From Larix kaempferi (lineage: Eukaryota > Streptophyta > Pinopsida > Pinales > Pinaceae): a stretch of DNA of 64,000 nucleotides. Shown here one piece after another: positions 1-9,719 of the stretch. The first letter of the stretch is position 1. The number at the start of each line of letters is the position of its first letter. The notes under the pieces were generated by a model. That model saw nothing but the letters and a program-made list of their open reading frames with translations. It was not told the origin of the DNA and searched no databases. The stretch covers positions 12,776,501 through 12,840,500 of the forward strand of contig BSBM01000199.1 in the NCBI GenBank assembly GCA_027924585.1, written 5' to 3'. The translations under genes were made by a program, and so were the position numbers.

Positions 1-2
1 CT

Positions 3-3000
3 GGAGCATCTTATCATATGGCTAAGGATCAAGCCATCTTTTCTACTATGCATGAATGTAACACCAAACAAATATTTGTTGGTGATGATAGATCTCTAAG
101 TGTTGTAGGAGCTGGAACAGTTCCAGTAGATAATGGTCATTTTAGTGATGTACTATGTGTTCCAAAAATTTCCTGCAATTTGTTATCAGTCTATCAGATC
201 ACTCATTCTGGTGAAGGTAAAACTGTGACCTTTACACCTCACCAAGTTGTAATCAAGGATTTTAAAGATCCTCAACAGGTCCTAGCTACCGGAATTGTTG
301 ATGATATTACCAGGTTGTACAAGTTTAACAACTTTGGGTCATCACCTTTCCCTTCAGTTTTTGTTGCTCATAGTGATAACTTGAGCAAACTTTGGCATGA
401 GCGATTTGGTCACTTAAATTATCGCTCATTGCAACAACTATGTAAAGAAAATATGGTGACAGGTCTTCCGATGGTATCTTGCAGAGATGGTGTTTGCTCC
501 GGTTGTGTACTCGGAAAACATCATCCGGACAGTTTTGACAAACGTGCCTCTTGGCACGCCTCGGTTCCCTTGGAGCTTGTGCATAGTGACTTGTGTGGTC
601 CTCTTCCATCTGCTTCCTTTTCTGGTTTCAAATATTTCTTAACTTTCATTGATGATTACACCAGACGCACTTGGGTTTATTTCCTAAAACTTAAGAGCGA
701 AGTATTTAACATGTTCTTGGCCTACAAGGCCCTTGTTGAAAAACAATCTGGTCATCAAATTATTAAGTTAAGATCTGACAATGGAGGAGAATATGTTAAC
801 AAACAGTTCACTACTTTCTGCACTGAACAAGGCATCCAACAACAGCACACTGTTCCATATACACCACAACAAAATGGTGTAGCTGAGCGGAAGAACCGCA
901 CTTTAAAAGAAATGGCTAATTGTATGATCCAATCTAAGGGACTAAGTCTTCAATTTTGGGCTGAAGCCATTAATTGTGCAAATTACATAGTTAATCGCAC
1001 CCCCACAAAAGCATTACAAGGTATAACACCGGAAGAAGCATGGAGTAAAATTAAACCTGATGTAAGTCACTTTCGTGTGTTTGGTAGTGAAGCATGGGCT
1101 CACATTCCGGATGAAAAACGGAAAGCATTGCAGCCTAAAAGTGAAAAGTGCATATTTGTTGGATATTCTGAAGATGTAAAAGGTTATAGACTTCTTCAAC
1201 CACCTTCTCATGCTATAATCATTAGAAGAGATGTTAAATTTGATGAAAATATCTTGGCCTACGAGCCTAACTCGGCGAGTGTGCCATCTTTGGCCTGCGA
1301 GCCTGATTTGGCGTTTGTGCCTTCTTCTTCTTCTTCCAACTTCCTTGACAGGTTTCCAACTCCAGTTTCTGATGATGACAGTGAGGATGAAAATCCACCT
1401 CCGCCTGCTCATGTTCCTCCAGTTGCACCAGCACAAGTGCTTCCTCGATGGGTCCGTTCAACATGTGAAGCAGCTGGTGATCTTGCCGGTGATCCTAGAG
1501 ATCAACGTCGAACACGTTCTCAGTTTCAGCGAGCCTCTTCTCTTTTGGCTCAAGTTTCCGAGAATCATGATCCAGAAACTTTTGCAGAAGCTTCAGGGAA
1601 TCCAGATTGGGATGCAGCCATGGATGAAGAATATCGTTCCTTAATGGCGAACGATACTTGGGATCTTGTACCTCTTCCAAAAGGAAGAAAACTTGTCAGA
1701 TGTAAATGGGTCTACAGAACTAAGTATGCATCAGATGGAAGTGTTGAAAGACTTAAGGCAAGGTTAGTTGCCAAAGGTTTTTCCCAAGTTGAAGGGATTG
1801 ACTACAATGAAACCTTTGCTCCCGTCGCCAAAATGAACTCCATCCGCCTTGTTCTTTCCCTTGCAGCCTTACACAACTGGGAAGTCCATCAAATGGATGT
1901 CAAGTCTGCCTTCTTACATGGTGATTTACAGGAGGAAATTTACATGGAACAACCTCCTGGCTATGTTCAGAATAACTCTAGCCTTGTCTGCCGCCTTAAG
2001 AAATCCTTATATGGCCTTAAGCAAGCTCCTAGAGCTTGGTATGCCAAAATGGATAGCTTTCTCCTTGACACTGGTTTTTCTAGATGCCATTCTGACCCCA
2101 ATGTCTATACCAAGAAAGTAGGAAACCATCTCATCATACTTGTTCTCTATGTTGATGACCTTATTCTTACTGGTAGTGACCCTAAGCTTATAACCCATGT
2201 GAAATCCAGTCTTAAACAAAATTTTGAAATGTCAGACTTAGGACATTTGCATTATTTTCTTGGTCTCCAAGTTCTGCAAACCAAAGAAGGAATCTTTCTT
2301 TCTCAGTCTAAGTATGCTTGTGACCTTCTTCGTCGCTTTCACATGGAAGATTGTAAACCAGCCCCTTCTCCCTTCCAGTCTGGAGTCAAACTTTCTGCCA
2401 CTTGTACTTCACCTGAAGTTGATGCCACATTGTATCGTCAGCTTGTTGGTTGTCTCTTATACTTGACTCATTCCCGTCCTGACCTTTCCTTTGCCGTTGG
2501 TAGAGTTGCCCGTTATATGCAGACACCTCATGAAAGTCACTGGAAAGCAGCTAAAAGAATACTTCGATATATTCGAGGTACAGTTCAGTTTGGGATTCAT
2601 TACAGTACAGGGGGGAAACCTTTGTTGGTTGGTTTCACTGATTCAGATTGGGCCGGCGATCCTGATGATCGAAAGTCTACTGCAGGTTATGTTTTCAGTC
2701 TGGGCTCTGGACCTATCACTTGGGCTTGTAAGAAACAACAAGCTCTTGCTCTTTCTTCAGCAGAGGCCGAATATCGAGCAGCAGTTAATGCCAGTCAGGA
2801 AGCTTTATGGCTTCGACAGATCCTTTCAGAGTTTGGATTCGAGCAGCAGCAGCCTACTCCACTTTGGTGCGACAATCAAAGTGCCATCAAGCTTGCCAAA
2901 GATCCAGTTCTACATCAACGCAGCAAACACATTGAGCTACACATGCACTTCATCAGAAATCTTGTTCATGATCGTGTTCTTGAAGTGCTCTTTTGCCCTA

Positions 3001-3107
3001 CAGATGATCAAGTTGCAGACATCTTCACCAAGTCTCTTACCGAAGCGAAGTTTTCTAAACTTCGATCTATGTTAGGAGTTCAGGAACTTGTCATTAAGGG
3101 GGGATAG
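3..3107 (+). CDS. Copia polyprotein C-terminal part: protease end, integrase, RT, RNase H
   Basis: The frame is open from the window edge to a TAG at 3105-3107, so the visible 1,034 codons are uninterrupted. The first codons complete a retropepsin active site (GASYHM). Counting from the Met at 18: pre-integrase zinc motif around 127-163 (WHERFGH, then CSGC), integrase DD35E residues near 191 (HSDLCGP), 254 (LRSDNGGEY) and 290 (NGVAERKNR), a Ser/Pro-rich linker near 435-490, RT with YVDD near 2147-2158 nt, and RNase H with TDSDW, SSAEAEY and WCDNQSA. These enzymes copy element RNA into cDNA in virus-like particles and integrate it. All catalytic residues I can see are present, unlike copy B. 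The Met at 18 is internal; the true start is upstream of the window. Confidence 0.95.
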   Translation, partial: GASYHMAKDQAIFSTMHECNTKQIFVGDDRSLSVVGAGTVPVDNGHFSDVLCVPKISCNLLSVYQITHSGEGKTVTFTPHQVVIKDFKDPQQVLATGIVDDITRLYKFNNFGSSPFPSVFVAHSDNLSKLWHERFGHLNYRSLQQLCKENMVTGLPMVSCRDGVCSGCVLGKHHPDSFDKRASWHASVPLELVHSDLCGPLPSASFSGFKYFLTFIDDYTRRTWVYFLKLKSEVFNMFLAYKALVEKQSGHQIIKLRSDNGGEYVNKQFTTFCTEQGIQQQHTVPYTPQQNGVAERKNRTLKEMANCMIQSKGLSLQFWAEAINCANYIVNRTPTKALQGITPEEAWSKIKPDVSHFRVFGSEAWAHIPDEKRKALQPKSEKCIFVGYSEDVKGYRLLQPPSHAIIIRRDVKFDENILAYEPNSASVPSLACEPDLAFVPSSSSSNFLDRFPTPVSDDDSEDENPPPPAHVPPVAPAQVLPRWVRSTCEAAGDLAGDPRDQRRTRSQFQRASSLLAQVSENHDPETFAEASGNPDWDAAMDEEYRSLMANDTWDLVPLPKGRKLVRCKWVYRTKYASDGSVERLKARLVAKGFSQVEGIDYNETFAPVAKMNSIRLVLSLAALHNWEVHQMDVKSAFLHGDLQEEIYMEQPPGYVQNNSSLVCRLKKSLYGLKQAPRAWYAKMDSFLLDTGFSRCHSDPNVYTKKVGNHLIILVLYVDDLILTGSDPKLITHVKSSLKQNFEMSDLGHLHYFLGLQVLQTKEGIFLSQSKYACDLLRRFHMEDCKPAPSPFQSGVKLSATCTSPEVDATLYRQLVGCLLYLTHSRPDLSFAVGRVARYMQTPHESHWKAAKRILRYIRGTVQFGIHYSTGGKPLLVGFTDSDWAGDPDDRKSTAGYVFSLGSGPITWACKKQQALALSSAEAEYRAAVNASQEALWLRQILSEFGFEQQQPTPLWCDNQSAIKLAKDPVLHQRSKHIELHMHFIRNLVHDRVLEVLFCPTDDQVADIFTKSLTEAKFSKLRSMLGVQELVIKGG

Positions 3108-3180
3108 GCTCTAATGCCTCCTTCCTTCTCCTAATAGTGTCACTTTTGTAAATCCTTCAATCCTATCCCAAGTTGTTCTT

Positions 3181-3189
3181 AAGGGGGGA
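3181..3189 (+). other. Polypurine tract of copia copy A
   Basis: AAGGGGGGA lies immediately before the LTR 5' end TGTTAGGATA at 3190. A second, similar purine run (AAGGGGGGA) sits at the pol stop, about 3098-3106. In this family the tract primes plus-strand cDNA synthesis. Confidence 0.85.
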
Positions 3190-3647
3190 TGTTAGGATAT
3201 TTAGACACTTAGGAGTTAGTTAAGATCAACTTATGTAATATATCCGTTAGGGATAGTGTGTTTCTTTAGTATGCATTAGTATGCATTTGTAAATACTTAA
3301 TCCGACGGTCACGATATGTTTCCGACATAGAGTGATCCGACGGCTCAACTTCTCTTAGATCAAACCTAACCTTGATCCGTGGCTTAACACCCGATTGGTC
3401 CATGATCTCTATTTAAAGAGCATGGAGGGTCATTGTTTAGTTGATCAATTATGAGAAGCTCATTTGTAACTTTCTTTCTTTGCATAATAAATTGTCCCGT
3501 AGAAGCTATTTGGCCGGGGCCGTGGAGTGTTTCCCTCAAGGGGGTTTAAACCACGTCAAAACATCGGTGTGTTGATCTGTGATCTGTTTGTGTGAAGTGG
3601 TTTCTCTTGGTGTTCGGTCCTTTGGTAGTACCCTGTGTACCCGAACA
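3190..3647 (+). repeat. 3' LTR of copia copy A (458 bp)
   Basis: It begins TGTTAGGATA and ends CCCGAACA (TG...CA). The sequence matches in reverse complement both LTRs of copy B (42094-42618 and 47942-48399), and its length equals the unexpanded 47942-48399 LTR. It carries a CCAAT-type box, a TATA-like box and AATAAA, so U3, R and U5 can be placed roughly. Confidence 0.93.
3393..3417 (+). promoter_or_regulatory. Copia LTR promoter: inverted CCAAT box and TATA box
   Basis: ATTGG at 3393-3397 is followed by TATTTAAA at 3410-3417, normal spacing for a plant Pol II core promoter. The same boxes recur in both LTRs of copy B. AATAAA at 3486-3491 is a plausible polyadenylation signal. Transcription start would be near 3440. 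Confidence 0.55.
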
Positions 3648-4163
3648 CCTTCAACCTCAAATCCTTTTGGTTGAGTCACGAAGACACCTTCTTTTAAGTC
3701 ACCATTCAGGAAGGCACTTTTGAAATCCATTTGATTAAATTCCAACCATTTTGTTTGTATATCTAAATTTATAATAGTTTTGATTGTGTTCCACTTAGAT
3801 ATTTGAGCAAAAGTTTCATCACAATCAATGGATTCTTCTTAAGAAAAACCCTTAGCCATGATTCTTGCTTTGTACTTATCAATTTATCCATTGGACTTGT
3901 ATTTTATTTGATAAACCCATTTACATCTATAGGTTTAACATTAGATGGACAATCAACCAATTTCCAAGTCCCATTTTCAAGTACATAATCATATTCACTT
4001 AGCATTGCTTTCTACCACTCTTTATGTTCCATTGCTTCGGAAAACGTAGTAGGCTCAATGGAAGCATGAGCTACAAAATTGGCCTCTGGTCTTGAAGAGC
4101 TCTTTGTTCTTGTTTTGTTCATTTCATCAAGATGGACAATTTTGAGAAATTATATGGCCCATT
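3648..4163 (-). pseudogene. Decayed copia RT fragment (host of copy A)
   Basis: Read on the minus strand, this is the start of a copia RT: a stretch like EYDYVLENGTWKLVD, then a degraded KARIMAKGFS block, then FNQMDFKSAFLNGDLKEG ending against the copy A LTR at 3647. Several nonsense codons interrupt it. The integrase end of the same polyprotein resumes at 9720, so the stretch was split by the array at 4164-9719. The rest of RT lies beyond the copy A insertion, outside the window. It is only distantly similar to copies A and B. Confidence 0.8.
4159..4163. repeat. Left target site duplication CCATT
   Basis: CCATT immediately precedes the first LTR of the array (TGTGAAAATCC at 4164) and recurs immediately after the third LTR at 9720-9724. 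Confidence 0.85.
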
Positions 4164-4964
4164 TGTGAAAATCCTCACAGCAAATCTAAGAGATGATGTA
4201 TACCTCACAAGAGTAATTATGATTAAGCAGGAAAATAGAAGAAGAGTGGTCAATGCAGTATAATGAGCAACAGAATAATAATACACTAGAACTCGGATAG
4301 AAGCAAAAATACTTCACACACACTAATTAATTAATCACAATATGGACAAATAAATAGTATAATGCATGAGGATTCGAATGCCTAAGGTGGCAATTTGAAT
4401 TAGCCTTCATGGAGTGATCAAAAGATCACTGGAGTGTCATTGGAGCACAACTAGTAGTCTATCTCATCATCAGTGGAGTCATCAATGCTCAAGTAACTGT
4501 CAACCATCAGTCAAACTGAGTCTAACTGAGTGTGGTAGGTGTAACTGAGTGTAACTGGCACTAACTGAATGAAGGAGGCTCAGTGGAGGGCATATGAGGA
4601 GCTAACTGGAGTCAAAATGGGCATTCTAGTCTCCCTGGAGATCCATCGGAGTGATACAGTCAATTGAGAGTCAGTCTAGCCTTAAATCAAGGAAAGAACT
4701 GATGATAACTCAATTAACTGAAGTGCAACTGAGTGGTAGGTGAGAGAGGACGAGTGGCTTCCTTAAATCAAGGAGGAAGGGCGCACTAAGCTCTAGGAGG
4801 GCTAAAACTGATCTGAGAGAAGCTCCCGTGGGCTGGCTAACTAAGGGGTAGGTGCTGGACTGATGACTCGGATGCATGCAAACCCTAAAAGTGCATGCAT
4901 GACTGAAAATGCAAATAATGAAAATGCTGCTAGGACTAGGATGGAGTATAGGAATATCCTAACA
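4164..4964 (-). repeat. LTR 1 of the tandem array (801 bp)
   Basis: It starts TGTGAAAATCC and ends ATCCTAACA on the plus strand. Its middle is full of short CTAACTGAGTG-like motifs (4500-4570, 4680-4740). It matches the two other LTRs almost base for base, apart from small indels in a GCATGCAAA-rich segment near its inner end. Confidence 0.9.
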
Positions 4965-4974
4965 CCCCCCCCTT
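4965..4974 (-). other. Polypurine tract of array body 1
   Basis: CCCCCCCCTT on the plus strand is AAGGGGGGGG on the element strand, directly before the LTR start TGTTAGG. The equivalent tract of body 2 is at 7337-7345. Confidence 0.8.
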
Positions 4975-5128
4975 AATCCATCTTGGGCCCTGGTAACTAA
5001 GACCAAAGGTCACCCAACACAATGAATAATAACAGTCAATAAACCGAGGAAATGGGGAAAACCTCATGGGAAAAATACCCCCCCTCAAAATAGACTGTAA
5101 GGCACACACAAAAATAAATGCTCCAAAC

Positions 5129-6304
5129 TCAAGCAGGTGTGATGCTTGGTCGTATGTCTGGAGGTATCTTCTTCTTGGGAAGAAGTGGATCATGCTCAGA
5201 AAGCATGTGCTTGTACTTGCTCTTCAGATCGAATGTGATGAGAACAAATCCAAAAGTATGAGGATGATCCTTTAACATGTGATTCGAATCATCTGAGGTA
5301 GGATCAAAACTATGAATGTGCAGATAGTCTTTTGTCTTCTCCTTCAAACCATCATGGCTGAGATTATGCCAAAAAGAACCATCAAATAATAAAGATTGCT
5401 TGGAATCCAAATCAGCTCCAAGACTTGAAGAATAGTTTCTTGAGATCTCCTTTGAACCAGCATGGGTGAGATCAAAACTATCATATGCATGAGAAATTAT
5501 CCCAAGTAGTAATTGCTTAGAATCCAAATTAGATCCAAGACTTGAATCATGGTTTCTTGAGATCTCCTTTGAACCATAAGAGGTGAGATCAAAACCAGTA
5601 AATGCATGAGAAATTATCCCAAGCGAATGGCAATGGTTTCTTGAGATCTCCTTTGAACCATAAGAGATGAGATCAAAACCAGTGGATGCATGAGAAATTA
5701 TCCCAAGCGGGTGGCAATGGCCATATTCTTCAATAACCTTCTGAAAGCTTGGAATAATCATCATATAGTAGTAAATAAGAGGTGATTGCTTGAGGAGGGC
5801 GAATGCATTACCTCCAATAGATAATTTTACCTCTGAAATAATCATGTGATCATGATGCAAACCAAAAGACTCTGGTGCAAGAGAGGATTTAGGACCTTCT
5901 GCAATATCTAGAGTGTGAGCTGGCACAGAAAGAGAAGAAATTTGGAGCATGAGTGTAGAATCTGCAAGTTCTTTGTGGACAACTTTAGTATGAGATGTGT
6001 TTGATACTGGTTCATGATCAATGAGATCATCAAGGAGGGCGAATGCATCACTTTGCTTGTGCTCGAAAGGGTTTGGACCAATTCCTTCATTCTGTCTGCC
6101 AAATATTACATCGAGGTGAGCCCATAGCTCTTTTGGTGATGAAAAATCAGGGAGGTCATATAACATCCATTCAGACATAGCAAGCATCATTGATCCAAAG
6201 GCTTCGTCACCTTTCTTTAACCAATCAATCTTCTCTTCAGAAGATTCGAACTCTCTTTCAAAACAACAATCAAAGAGATCATGGCTCTTCAAATATGCTA
6301 TCAT
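5129..6304 (-). CDS. Gag-like ORF with internal repeats, array body 1
   Basis: The 391-codon frame begins with a copia Gag (UBN2/DUF4219-like) head: KMIAYLKSHDLFD, then MLYDLP and SPKELWAHLDVIFGR by residue 70. Coding similarity extends upstream of this Met, through YDEWKSKM back to an ATG at 6362-6364 that is followed two codons later by TAA (6356-6358); body 2 shares this. From about residue 200 the protein has four imperfect repeats of 28-39 residues, recognisable by GIISHA, FDL, GSKEISRN and LDSKQ. It ends in a basic, proline-bearing tail. There is no zinc knuckle, protease or RT. The head suggests a structural particle protein; the function of the repeats is unknown. Confidence 0.75.
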   Translation of the reverse strand: MIAYLKSHDLFDCCFEREFESSEEKIDWLKKGDEAFGSMMLAMSEWMLYDLPDFSSPKELWAHLDVIFGRQNEGIGPNPFEHKQSDAFALLDDLIDHEPVSNTSHTKVVHKELADSTLMLQISSLSVPAHTLDIAEGPKSSLAPESFGLHHDHMIISEVKLSIGGNAFALLKQSPLIYYYMMIIPSFQKVIEEYGHCHPLGIISHASTGFDLISYGSKEISRNHCHSLGIISHAFTGFDLTSYGSKEISRNHDSSLGSNLDSKQLLLGIISHAYDSFDLTHAGSKEISRNYSSSLGADLDSKQSLLFDGSFWHNLSHDGLKEKTKDYLHIHSFDPTSDDSNHMLKDHPHTFGFVLITFDLKSKYKHMLSEHDPLLPKKKIPPDIRPSITPA

Positions 6305-6515
6305 TTTCGATTTCCATTCATCATAGTTGAGTGGAGAAAGAGGAGGGATTTCTTCTTAATTCATTGAAGCTGTAGAAGACCTGCAAAAACAATAGAGAAT
6401 ATCTGCAACTGCTACTGCTGCAAACTTGCAGAAACTACTGCAACTGCTGTACTCGAAATCTTGGTAATAACCTTCAAAAACTCTCAGGAATGGAGATAAA
6501 CAATACTCTTAACAT

Positions 6516-6527
6516 GCTATGATACCA
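6516..6527 (-). other. tRNA-iMet primer binding site, body 1
   Basis: On the element strand it reads TGGTATCATAGC directly after the LTR, one base off the usual TGGTATCAGAGC that pairs with the 3' end of initiator Met tRNA. Body 2 keeps the canonical form. Confidence 0.85.
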
Positions 6528-7336
6528 TGTGAAAATCCTCACAGCAGATCTAAGAGATGATGTATACCTCACAAGAGTAATTATGATTAAGCAGGAAAAT
6601 AGAAGAAGAGTGGTCAATGCAGTATAATGAGCAACAAAATAATAATACAGTAGAACTCGGATAGAAGCAAAAATACTTCACACACACTAATTAATTAATC
6701 ACAATATGGACAAAAATAGTACAATGCATGAGGATTCGAATGCCTAAGGTGGCAATTTGAATTAGCCTTCATGGAGTGATCAAAAGATCACTGGAGTGTC
6801 ATCAGAGCACAACTAGTAGTCTATCTCATCATCAGTGGAGTCATCAATGCTCAAGTAACTGTCAACCATCAATCAAACTGAGTCTAACTGAGTGTGGTAG
6901 GTGTAACTGAGTGTAACTGGCACTAACTGAATGAAGGAAGCTCAGTGGAGGGCGCATGAGGAGCTAACTGGAGTCAGAATGGGCAGTCTAGACTCACTGG
7001 AGATCCATCAGAGTGATACAGTCAGTTGAGAGTCAGTCTAGCCTTAAATCAAGGAAAGAACTGATGATAACTCAATTAACTGAAGTGCAACTGATTGGTA
7101 GGTGAGAGAGGACGAGTGGCTTCCTTAAATCAAGGAGGAAGGGTGCACTAAGCTCTAGGAGGGCTAAAACTGATCTAAGAGAAGCTCCCGGGGGCTGGCT
7201 AACTGAGGGCTAGGTGCTGGACTGATGACTCGGATGCATGCAAATGCATGCAAACCTTAAAAGTGCATGCATGACTGAAAATGAAAATAATGAAAATGCT
7301 GCTAGGACTAGGATGGAGTATAGGAATATCCTAACA
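6528..7336 (-). repeat. LTR 2 of the tandem array (809 bp), shared by both bodies
   Basis: It is TG...CA like LTR 1. It is flanked on one side by the primer site of body 1 and on the other by the polypurine tract of body 2, so one LTR serves as 3' LTR of one unit and 5' LTR of the next. It carries an extra ATGCATGCAA step near 7230-7260. Confidence 0.9.
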
Positions 7337-7520
7337 CCCCCCCTTAATCCATCCTAGGCCCTGGTAACTAAGACCAAAGGTCACCCAATACAATGAATAA
7401 TAACAGTCAATAAACCGAGGAAATGGGGAAAACCTCATGGGAAAAATACCCCCCCTCAAAATATACTGTAAGGCACACACAAAAATAAATGCTCCAAACT
7501 CAAGCAGGTGTGATTCTTGG

Positions 7521-8675
7521 TCATATGTTTGGAGGTATCTTCTTCTTGGGAAGAAGTGGATCATGCTCAGAAAGCATGTGCTTGTACTTGCTCTTCAGAT
7601 AGAATGTGATGAGAACAAATCCAAAAGTATGAGGATGATCCTTGAACCTGTGATTCGAATCAGCTGAGGTAGGATCAAAACTATGAATGTGCAGATAGTC
7701 TTTTGTCTTCTCCTTCAAACCATCATGGGTGAGATTATGCCAAAAAGAACCATCAAATAATAAAGATTGCTTGGAATCCAAATCAGCTCCAAGACTTGAA
7801 GAATAGTTTCTTGAGATGTCCTTTGAACCAGCATGGGTGAGATCAAAACTATCATATGCATGAGAAATTATCCCAAGTAGTAATTGCTTAGAATCCAAAT
7901 TAGATCCAAGACTTGAATCATGGTTTCTTGAGATCTCCTTTGAACCATAAGAGGTGAGATCAAAACTAGTAAATGCATGAGAAATTATCCCAAACGAATG
8001 GCAATGGTTTCTTGAGATCTCCTTTGAACCATAAGAGGTGAGATCAAAACCAGTGGATGCATGAGAAATTATCCCAAGCGGGTGGCAATGGCCATATTCT
8101 TCAATAACCTTCTGAAAGCATGGAATAATGATCATATAGTAGTAAATAAGAGGTGATTGCTTGAGGAGGGTGAATGCATTACCTCCAATAGTTGATTTTA
8201 CCTCTGAAATAATCATGTGATCACGATGCAAACCAACAGACTCTGGTGCAAGAGAGGATTTAGGACCTTCTGCAATATCTAGAGTGTGAGCTGGCACAAA
8301 AAGAGAAGAAATTTGGAGCATGAGTGTAGAATCTGCAAGTTCTTTGTGGACAACTTCAATATGAGATGTGTTTGATACTGGTTCATGATCAATGAGATCA
8401 TCAAGGAGGGCAAATTCATCACTTTGCTTGTTCTCGAAAGGGTTTGGACCAATTCCTTCATTCCGTCTGCCAAATATTACATCCAGGTGAACCCATAGCT
8501 CTTTTGGTGATGAAAAATTAGGGAGGTCATATAACATCCATTCAGACATAGCAAGCATCATTGATCCAAAGGCTCTGTCACCTTTCTTTAACCAATCAAT
8601 CTTCTCTTTAGAAGATTCGAACTCTCCTTCAAAACAACAGTCAAAGAGATCATGGCTCTTCAAATATGCTATCAT
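7521..8675 (-). CDS. Gag-like ORF with internal repeats, array body 2
   Basis: A near-identical second copy of the body 1 ORF (384 codons), with the same copia Gag-like head and the same GIISHA/GSKEISRN repeats. The upstream TAA close to the presumed original ATG (near 8730) is shared, so that lesion predates the duplication. The stop comes seven codons earlier than in body 1 because a CGA codon reads TGA (near 7521-7523), a C-to-T change at a CpG. Two reading frames this long and this similar suggest the array is young, or that the frame was under selection until recently. Confidence 0.75.
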   Translation of the reverse strand: MIAYLKSHDLFDCCFEGEFESSKEKIDWLKKGDRAFGSMMLAMSEWMLYDLPNFSSPKELWVHLDVIFGRRNEGIGPNPFENKQSDEFALLDDLIDHEPVSNTSHIEVVHKELADSTLMLQISSLFVPAHTLDIAEGPKSSLAPESVGLHRDHMIISEVKSTIGGNAFTLLKQSPLIYYYMIIIPCFQKVIEEYGHCHPLGIISHASTGFDLTSYGSKEISRNHCHSFGIISHAFTSFDLTSYGSKEISRNHDSSLGSNLDSKQLLLGIISHAYDSFDLTHAGSKDISRNYSSSLGADLDSKQSLLFDGSFWHNLTHDGLKEKTKDYLHIHSFDPTSADSNHRFKDHPHTFGFVLITFYLKSKYKHMLSEHDPLLPKKKIPPNI

Positions 8676-8887
8676 TTTCGGTTTCCATTCATCATAGTTG
8701 AGTGGAGAAAGCGGAGGGATTTCTTCTTAATTCATTGAAGCTGTAGAAGACCTGCAAAAACAATAGAGAATATCTGCAACTGCTAGTGCTGCAAAATTAC
8801 AGAAACTGCTGCAACTGCTGTACTCGAAATCTTGGTAATAACCTGCAAAAAACTCTCAGGAATGGAGATAAACAATACTCTCAACAT

Positions 8888-8899
8888 GCTCTGATACCA
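8888..8899 (-). other. tRNA-iMet primer binding site, body 2
   Basis: The element strand reads TGGTATCAGAGC immediately inside the LTR beginning at 8900. This is an exact match to the canonical plant iMet primer site. Confidence 0.9.
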
Positions 8900-9719
8900 T
8901 GTGAAAATCCTCACAGCAGATCTAAGAGATGATGTATACCTCACAAGAGTAATTATTATTAAGCAGGAAAATAGAAGAAGAGTGGTCAATGCAGTATAAT
9001 GAGCAACAGAATAATAGTACACTAGAACTCGGATAGAAGCAAAAATACTTCACACACACTAATTAATTAATCACAATATGGACAAATAAATAGTACAATG
9101 CATGAGGATTCAAATGCCTAAGGTGGCAATTTGAATTAGCCTTCATGGAGTGATCAAAGATCACTGGAGTGTCATCGGAGCACAACTAGTAGTCTATCTC
9201 TTCATCAGTGGAGTCATCAATGCTCAAGTAATTGTCAACCATCAGTCAAACGGAGTCTAACTGAGTGTGGTAGGTGTAACTGAGTGTAACTGGCACTAAC
9301 TGAATGAAGGAGGCTCAATGGAGGGTGCATGAGGAGCTAACTGGAGTCAGAATGGGCAGTCTAGTCTCACTGGAGATCCATCGGAGTGATACAGTCAGTT
9401 GAGAGTCAGTCTAGCCTTAAATCAAGGAAAGAACTGATGATAACTCAATTAACTAAAGTGCAACTGAGTGGTAGGTGAGATAGGACGAGTGGCTTCCTTA
9501 CATCAAGGAGGAAGGGCGCACTAAGCTCTAGGAGGGCTAAAACTTATCTGAGAGAAGCTCCCAGGGGCTGGCTAACTGAGGGCTATGTGCTGGACTGGTG
9601 AATGGGATGCATGCAAACCCTAAATAATGCATGCAAACCCTAAAAGTGCATGCATGACTGAAAATGAAAATAATGAAAATGCTGCTAGGACTAGGATGGA
9701 GTATAGGAATATCCTAACA
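8900..9719 (-). repeat. LTR 3 of the tandem array (820 bp)
   Basis: TGTGAAAATCC to ATCCTAACA on the plus strand. It carries its own small duplication of a GCATGCAAACCCTAAA segment (9607-9650), which accounts for the length difference from LTR 1. Confidence 0.9.

Larger units (their letters stand above)
1..3647 (+). mobile_element. Ty1/copia LTR retrotransposon, copy A, 3' part
   Basis: The window opens inside the protease of a copia element that runs on through integrase, RT and RNase H, a polypurine tract and a 3' LTR ending at 3647. Gene order PR-IN-RT-RH is diagnostic of Ty1/copia. Gag, primer site and 5' LTR lie outside the window. The element is a close relative of the complete copy at 42094-48399, in opposite orientation: the LTR is the same length (458 bp) and the proteins differ at only scattered positions. 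The five bases after the LTR are CCTTC; the matching target duplication would be upstream of the window. It sits in an older, decayed minus-strand copia element whose RT restarts at 3648. Confidence 0.95.
4164..9719 (-). mobile_element. Non-autonomous LTR element in tandem form: LTR-body-LTR-body-LTR
   Basis: Three LTRs (4164-4964, 6528-7336, 8900-9719) alternate with two bodies of exactly 1,563 bp each (4965-6527, 7337-8899). Every LTR is TG...CA; on the minus strand each begins TGTTAGGATA. Next to the LTRs are a polypurine tract and a tRNA-iMet primer site in minus orientation. One pair of CCATT duplications brackets the whole array, so it descends from a single insertion followed by LTR-LTR unequal exchange, or from insertion of a dimer. 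Each body has one long ORF with a copia-type Gag head and no protease, RT or integrase, so mobilisation must have relied on another element. The target is the decayed copia element. Confidence 0.9.
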
